Source of the DNA: Ischnura elegans
Taxonomy: Eukaryota > Arthropoda > Insecta > Odonata > Coenagrionidae
Assembly: GCF_921293095.1 (NCBI RefSeq)
Contig: NC_060248.1
Location: forward strand, 15,270,744-15,334,743
Direction of reading: 5' to 3'
Length of the DNA stretch: 64,000 bases
The stretch's first letter is position 1, and each line of letters starts with the position of its first letter. The position numbers were made by a program, and so were the translations under genes. The notes under the pieces were generated by a model. It made no database searches. It was given only the letters and a program-made list of their open reading frames with translations, and was not told the DNA's origin. This document shows, one piece after another, positions 57,421 through 64,000 of this stretch.

Positions 57421-60400
57421 TGAGTCCTATTCTCGTAAATAACCTTTTAATCCATGATAATCTATAAATTTAATCATAATTGTTTATAATTTTTGATCAA
57501 GAAGGGAAAATTCTTTCGCAAATTATTTGGTCACAATTATTGGAGTTTTCGTACCCACATCCTTGGTTTTGACTACATATTCCTTTCGATTATAATGATT
57601 AAGAACTATTCCGTTCATCAGTTCCAAATTTTTAGTGCTTCAGCTTAAAGCTGCTTCTTGTTCTTTTTACAGTTTACGAAAGGTGGAGTGAACAATTCAA
57701 TTAATCCAGTGAATGACACTGCAATCCTATAATGAAGCTGTCAACGATCTCTTAAAGCCTTTGCCTCAACGCAAGGATAATTATAATTGGTTCTTCATCA
57801 CGATAGAAGCAGTGTGCATGTCTCTTGGAATTGTGTGAAGTTTCCAAAATGTGTTACTCATCGGCTAAAGAGTGAGGTGAAAGTGTCTAGGGTTCATCAA
57901 ATAATTCATTGTCAGTGTTGTGTTCACTGTGAAGTGCAGGTGAATATAAGTGTTTTGAAGAGTCGCTGTTGTAAAACTGAGCTCTGTCGCCGATTGACCC
58001 GGTAACAAGTAAAAGGTAGGGAGTCTTCTCCTCTTGCAGTTTTATTCAACGTGGAGGCTAAACAGTTTTTGCAGAAAGTAATTTTTTAAATTGATTAATT
58101 TCCATTTTTTTCTTATGGGAAGGAAAAGTCTTGGCCCAATTCGTGGTGTCTCTTTGAGAATGAGAAATACTCTTGGAATGTTGGAGCTATCGGTTTTTGT
58201 ATTATAGCAGGATTAATAAAAAAGGATTTTCAGATTGGTTCAATAGGTAGGTATAATTGCCCTAGTATTGCCTTTCGCTATCGCGTGACCTGGGCACATA
58301 TTTTCACAGGTTCGACTAAGTGGATTTAAGATGTCTAGGATGAATATTCGTAATGCTCGTATAAAACTTCGCAATGCTCTAATACTTTAATATTGCACCC
58401 TATAATGATACTGTACTGATGCGCCATTCCTGACAGTTTTGAATATATGTAAAGTGTCTGAAGGTGCAAGCAGTGTCGTGTAGACAAAGTTCTAAAAATA
58501 GTATTTGTTCAGTTTAAACAGGGTCCGATAGAAAAGAACAACTGAATCACCTCTTAGGAAGAGTGTGTAAACGTGGGAAACGTGTTTGGTTGGGAGAAGT
58601 AGATAAGCTTCTTTTCCTCTTCCCACTGCGCTGTTAACACATGAACGTGCAAATGTAAGTGATCCCTCGGATCAACTAATAATTAATTAATTTAGTGAAT
58701 AATTTACTTGAATAGTTTACGGAGAAATCGAAACAGATTGAGAGGTGAAGTAAACCACGATACCCTTCTTGTTGTACTGCCATAACTCGTGAGTTGCGAA
58801 AGAATATTCAAGGAAATCGACCGTATATTTTGTCGACTTACCTTGTGTTTAAAAGTTACGGCTGACAATACGTATCTCTTTAGCTTTTGTTGACTTCGAC
58901 CATTATCATTAAATTACACAATACTGATAAGTTACACATTCAAAGATATTCTCATGCAGAAACGCGTTCATTATAAATCCACAAACTCATTTAGTATCAA
59001 TTTGTCAATTGAAATTTCCCTCTAGCAAAGGTGACCAAGCTAATACCAATGAGCTTGGCTTGTGCTGAAGCTGAAATTCATTGATTTTTACCGTACAGCT
59101 TCTTCTTGAAACTTGAAAGGATGTAAGTGACGAATCATTGTGGCTTCGAGGACCTGTTGCGAAATCTCCTTCACTCAACCTCTCTAAATACTGAACTTCT
59201 AATAGGCATGCCTGGTGGCGCAAAGAAGTGGCGCCTAAAATCCGCAATAATTCTAATTCACAATGGTTTTATTTCGGGGAAAATTAAAGCAAAATTTGTA
59301 TTAATTTAAAATATGTTTAAACCTACTCAAGAAGCCAGTTTTTGTGCCTTCAATGAAGAATAAAATTTGCCATATCAAAGATAATGAATTTGAGTCGTTC
59401 AAAACTGATTAATTCTTATGATGATATCATAACGGCATGACTTACCTTGATTAAGATTCGACGATTAAGACCAAGAATGCTGTCTATCTTCACGGAAAGA
59501 AATCATTTTTATGCGTCGGTCCTTATGCTCTCGTTGAAGTAATAACTTCCGCTGGTGACTTAGGTATTCAGTTGGTTCGTAATGAACCATTTAGCAATTT
59601 CTTTGTATAAAGAAAACGTCATCAGGTTACTCCACCCGGACATGGCTTAAGTTGAGCTTTGCTATCAGGGAAACGAATCTGCGAATGGCCAGAAAAAATA
59701 AACACTACTTTGCTATTATTATATTTCAATCAGGAGCTATTAAATTGATCGGCGTGCACATGAAAGTATAATGACATAATTATTTAGGCTTAGCGGCACC
59801 ATTTTGAGGCCAAGAAAGGTGTGATTGCTACTTAAGCCATTATTAATGAAAAATTCTACAAAAATGCAGGCAAGTTAGTATCTGTAGCATAGTGAAAGAA
59901 GATGATCTTAATTAGTGACATGTTAATGCTTGTGGGTAATAATGAGTTAAATTACTTTCTCGGTTCACTATTACATAAACATTACTTGTGCTCACTTACC
60001 TCAGTCAATACCGCTACATTTCCTCGTAGTATTTCCGTTGATATGCAGCTTGTAGTAATCGCTCTCCATCCTCGTTTCCGCATAATGAGGCGGTGACTTC
60101 AACGGACGGAAAAACCGGATGAAACAGTCCAGGAAATAAAATTAACAATTTAAAACAATGAGAAGTGTGACTTTGCCGAAAGGACGGTTGGTGAGGGTAT
60201 GGGGTGCGCTTTCTTCGTAAGTAGTGGGAGGGGGTGGTGCTGCTTTGGGGACCACAGTTGAATGCGGACCGTTGATGTACTGCTTTTCGTAATGCGATGA
60301 CGTGTTTTGCAAACGTACCCAATGACCTTCGCAGATGACTAGAAAATTCTAGAACATTGATCACGTGTGGTTTGACCGTTGGCCACTTAAGAAATTCCGC

Positions 60401-60617
60401 GCTATTTTTGTATAACAGCGGCACCAAATGAACGAATCTCATTGGTTAATCCTATTATTGATTTTCCATTGGGATATATTTTATTATTTATAATACAGAA
60501 AATGACCGTAGTTATTGATGTATTTTATTGGATAAAATTTCAAATGACCTTTACGATATCCAGCTGTTTTTAAATAGAATTATCGATGCCTAAATAATAA
60601 ATCGGTTCGAAATTATC

Positions 60618-60719
60618 GTGACGTCACAGGCACACGTCACATGACTGACGAAGTTTCGGAACATCCCCTCCCTTCGTTTCTGGACTTCAGTTCGCGGCAA
60701 GCTGTCTTGGGGTTAAGAG
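60618..60719 (+). promoter_or_regulatory. Possible promoter and non-coding first exon
   Basis: GTGACGTCAC at 60618-60627, then CACGTCACATGAC, a CT-rich tract, and TTCAGTTCGCGG (initiator-like TCAGTT at about 60688) leading to a strong donor AGAG|GTGAGT at 60720. The arrangement suggests a transcription start about 70 bp after a CRE-like site. Confidence 0.35.
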
Positions 60720-61880
60720 GTGAGTACCTTAACTGCTTCTTTGGTGAATCCTTTTCATATTGTATACAATCCACTTAAAACTTATTATCTGAATTGTAAG
60801 ATACTTCGCAAATCGCATTTCACATTCCAACTTTTATTACCACGTGTGAAATTGCCTCGAAGTTAATATTAGTTCACAGTAGTTTTTTTTTAAAGAACGC
60901 TAGTGATAGGGAAGTATCCTCATCGATTAATACCGTCCTGTTTCTACTATCTTTCTTGCGATCTAAGAATGCTTTACAGATTTTGTGAAAAGTATGTCGG
61001 CAATGGACTAAATTCCGTGTTTTATTTGTTTCCAGAGCTAATATTCGATCATTGAACGCGTTGGCCCCTTGACTGAATTGATTTTTTTTCGAATGTAATA
61101 AGTGTAAATTATTGAAATGAAATTCCTTTATGAAGTGCCAACTTTTGAAATGAGTAAGTAACCTGTGAGTAGTTTTATCTTTACCTATATCGTGTTTATT
61201 AGAAGATCAAAGATAACGACGTGATTGTAGGAATTATGATCCTAACGGCAATCCGGTAGCTTACTTCTCGTACTCAACCAGATTAGTTCCTTTTTTGACG
61301 AAGGTCAAACTGATGAATTATATCGCTGTGACTTTTAAAAATTAAGTATTAAAAGTAGACGTGGAACTGTGTATTTCATTCAAGCCAAGTTGCTTCGTTG
61401 CTGATTGTGAAAGAACCTGTAATTTCAAAATGAAGCCCCTATCCGCGATTTCTTCAGTTGCAAGTCAGGAACACTAATTTATCATTTAAAAATTTTCCCT
61501 AATTGGTGCCTGAATGGCGAGTAATTCCGCATAATTAAAGTTTCTACGAGGCATTTTAAAAAGTCCTTGCTATTTAAGCTTCGGAAATTGCAATCTACTT
61601 AATTCGTTAAGACATGCATCTGCCACTCCGAAACCGCTCCGCATTTATTGTTCATATGATTTTGATGTAGAGGAAAAATAATAGAACATTGGCGATCATA
61701 ATTTGATTTACAGCACCTCAATTGGCCCTTTCTTTTTTCCACTTATTTCACCTTTTGGTCGTTAGTAAGATAATTTGTTAAACACATAATTTCACCATAA
61801 TCCTTAAGTTAGGCTCCATGTATAGTGTTAACTTTTGTAGCGTGAATATTGCCAGCCATTAATGCGAACTTTTTTTTCAG

Positions 61881-61971
61881 GTCCTCGAATAATATTGGGT
61901 TACCGGATCAGTGCCGTGAAACGGTTGGGGTTGAATGGGGTTTCAAGGAAGAGGAAGACAGAAGAAATTTG
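61881..61971 (+). CDS. Candidate exon of an unidentified + strand gene
   Basis: A strong acceptor (TTTTTTTTCAG) and strong donor (TTTG|GTGAGT) enclose 91 bp. An ATG at 61935 would start MGFQGRGRQKKFG; the other open frame reads SSNNIGLPDQCRETVGVEWG. It could be the second exon of a transcript starting at 57.4 or 60.7 kb and continuing beyond the window, with the first coding bases here. No family recognised. Confidence 0.35.
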
Positions 61972-62399
61972 GTGAGTCAATAGCAATCACTTCAGTTGAT
62001 AAGTCTTTGAATATTCCCAAACACAGATCTTCTGCTTCTCTTTTCTCTATTATTAGCTATATAAGAACTTAATCTTGTGCGTTGCGCAAAAATTAACTTA
62101 TTCTGTGTTAATTTTTGGGACGATATTTCATCATTTACTATTTTATAATAGTTTTTTATGCTAGGAATCCTCAGCTGTTAACTGGTATGAACCTCCGTGA
62201 CTGTGAAGGCAACTAGGATGAATGAAAGTTGCTATAATTTTACGTAGTCCACGTGAATTTTGAGAGGTTACATTTTAATATTTAATCATGTCACGGTGAG
62301 AGCGATGGAACATCTCAAATGCTCTTTAATTACTTCATTTCTGGTTTTTAAAATACGAAATCAGGGATCTTACTTTTCCGCTCTTAAAATCTACTGTTA

Positions 62400-63900
62400 A
62401 GTCGTCCGTCGAGGATTCATCAGGCCATGAAGATCAGTTTCTTAAGTTATGTTCGATTACGATGGTGTGTATTCTGCTTGAAGTATTGACTAGGCTTTCT
62501 ATTCTCTCCCACTCTTCTAAGGAATCCCGTAGTCCTCACTCGATCGATCTATTTAATTTTCATATAGCCGAATACCAATCAGTTTTTGCATTACTGTCAT
62601 TGCCCATGATTCATTGCCATAGAGAAGTATACTCGAATTGTAGGTTCTGATAGGAGGTTTCCGAACTTCATGATAAAATTTCCTTCTTTAATAAGCAAAT
62701 TGATGCAATATTTTTTCTGAAAGCTTCTCTTCGCCTTGGCTATTCTATTGATTATATCTCTCTTGTTTCTACACCGGGTTATCCTTCTTCCGAAATATTT
62801 AAACTGGCAGACCTCTTCCATTGTTTATTTCCCTAGTTTTATACTATTCTTATATTCCTGTCGTTTGCTACACCCTAGTATTTGATGTATGATTCTCAGA
62901 TGGCATTGGTCGTTGTTCTGCCCATCTTCACTAGTATGTTTTTCTATTTTACAAATATTATAAGCGTGTGATGATTTCTCCTCGTGGATATTCATCCATG
63001 TAAACTCTCAGTACTATCTTTGATGTAATCGGTGCCTTTTTAGTTGTAAACTATCACAATTATATATGAAATAACACTACCTCAGATCACTTGACTTTGC
63101 TCGTAAATATTGATCCTTCAAAGGTTAGCCCTATAAAATATCACTCAGACTTGTTTAAAAAAAATGAATTGTGGATCATTCACATGTCATTGTTCAACAT
63201 TGTTTAATTAACTTCATTCAAAATTCTAAGCATGGAATTCCAATCCACTCTACTGCTGCGTCAAATTCTTCATGGAAGAAGAAGGGTAAAGGAATTTGGT
63301 GAGAAACTGGTCGACCTCGTCCAATGTTTGTCTCCATATTTTAATGCTCTTTTTTTGCTACACTCTAATATTTAATATTCGATGTCCATTTAAATTGATT
63401 TCGTACTTAGTCATCGTCCTATACACGTCTCATACAGATAGTCAATCCATCTCTTCACTTTTATTAATCATCGGTCATAAGTTCACCGTTTTTGTCACTT
63501 ACAGTATTCATCTTACGCTCATTGTTTGAAGAGGTTCCCCTTGCGTGCCTCTACTTTTCCACGCGCACGATGTTTTTGTATTCCCGACCAAGTTTCTCTG
63601 GTCTCCCTGGATTCATGACAAATATCTTTCCTTATTCTCGTTTAGCACTCCTCAGCTTAAGCACTCTACTTACTTTATTGGTGCCTTCAGTGAGATTAAA
63701 GACTTTTTGCGTGATCCATTCTGATGATTTTCCTTCTCCCAAGAACTTCTTCAGCTGCTTCCATTAGGCCACTTATCATTATCTCGCGACTCTCTTCATC
63801 TGATTTCTCGTACACATCCGATGCTATTTTGTTTTTCTCTGCCTCCTGAAATTACACTTAAGTTTTATTTAATTTCAACTTGCCAAATGCTTTTCATCGC
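62400..63900 (-). mobile_element. Degraded LINE sequence (RTE-like), one or two fragments
   Basis: Minus-strand frames read QFKYFGRRITRCRNKRDIIN, RIAKAKRSFQKK and HGQ-type tails at 62597-62821, and VYEKSDEESREIMISGLMEA and EEVLG near 63700-63840. The first matches the post-RT region of the LINE at 3 kb (LGSRIASNGRSMKEIIS); the second resembles the region between endonuclease and RT. The order along the minus strand is right for one element, but the RT core is unreadable and 62860-62930 and 63340-63400 look partly duplicated. Dead. Confidence 0.55.
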
Positions 63901-64000
63901 TTTCTTATTTTTTTATTTTTTTTTGGGAACATAATATCGCAATGGGACTGGGAATGGATAGCCTCGGTCTTTTATATCCCAAGGTAATTAAAGAAGAAAA

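Noticed and set aside
60014-60442. 142-codon minus-strand frame
   Set aside because: No recognisable domain, overlaps no splice signals and lies in the flank of a possible promoter; chance is likely.
1-64000. CRISPR arrays, operons, bacterial-type signals
   Set aside because: None seen. Introns, Pol III tRNA and transposon types show eukaryotic DNA; no regularly spaced repeats are present.

Overview
This window is eukaryotic nuclear DNA, most likely from an insect or another arthropod. Evidence: one long gene split into at least 22 short GT-AG exons, a Pol III tRNA gene, and a dense mix of transposon families typical of insects (RTE-like LINEs, hAT, TTAA-flanked piggyBac-like, TA-flanked pogo/Tigger-like, Harbinger and mariner elements, a Helitron, a Ty3/Gypsy retroelement, SINEs). 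I cannot name the species. The background is AT-rich and the real exons stand out as GC-rich.

Layout. 0-4.8 kb: intergenic DNA with two weak exon candidates (138-368 and 671-807) and an RTE-like LINE tail (2.8-3.8 kb) split by a hAT MITE. 4.8 kb: a tRNA-Ala(AGC) gene, followed at once by the first copy of a 670-bp MITE that occurs three times. 8.66-40.75 kb: the WDR11 orthologue on the + strand, about 1,289 codons in 22 proposed exons with a poly(A) signal 120 bp after the stop. Its introns hold most of the mobile DNA: a THAP-domain DNA transposon (intron 3), inverted Tigger-like MITEs on either side of exons 14-15, a 1.9-kb TA-flanked element with a Harbinger MITE nested in it (intron 16), a 583-bp hAT MITE (intron 19), and in intron 20 a Tigger-like MITE, two TTAA MITEs and a 1.7-kb inverted duplication. 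41-43.5 kb: a degraded Helitron, a hAT fragment, a TTAA MITE and a SINE. 45.3-52.2 kb: a broken minus-strand Ty3/Gypsy element that has received a TTAA-flanked foldback element, which in turn has received a 261-bp hAT MITE (three nested insertions with target duplications). 52-64 kb: mostly intergenic, with a mariner transposase relic (55.7-56.1 kb), possible 5' exons and promoters of an unidentified + strand gene (57.4, 60.7 and 61.9 kb), and degraded minus-strand LINE sequence at 62.4-63.9 kb.

The one confident protein product is WDR11, a two-beta-propeller trafficking protein of the trans-Golgi. Everything else is a tRNA, mobile-element sequence or unassigned. I found no clearly undescribed functional system. 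The most unusual structures are the three-level nest, the foldback units, and the inverted MITE pair that brackets two WDR11 exons. Similarities rest on recalled family sequences and base-by-base reading; no alignment was run.
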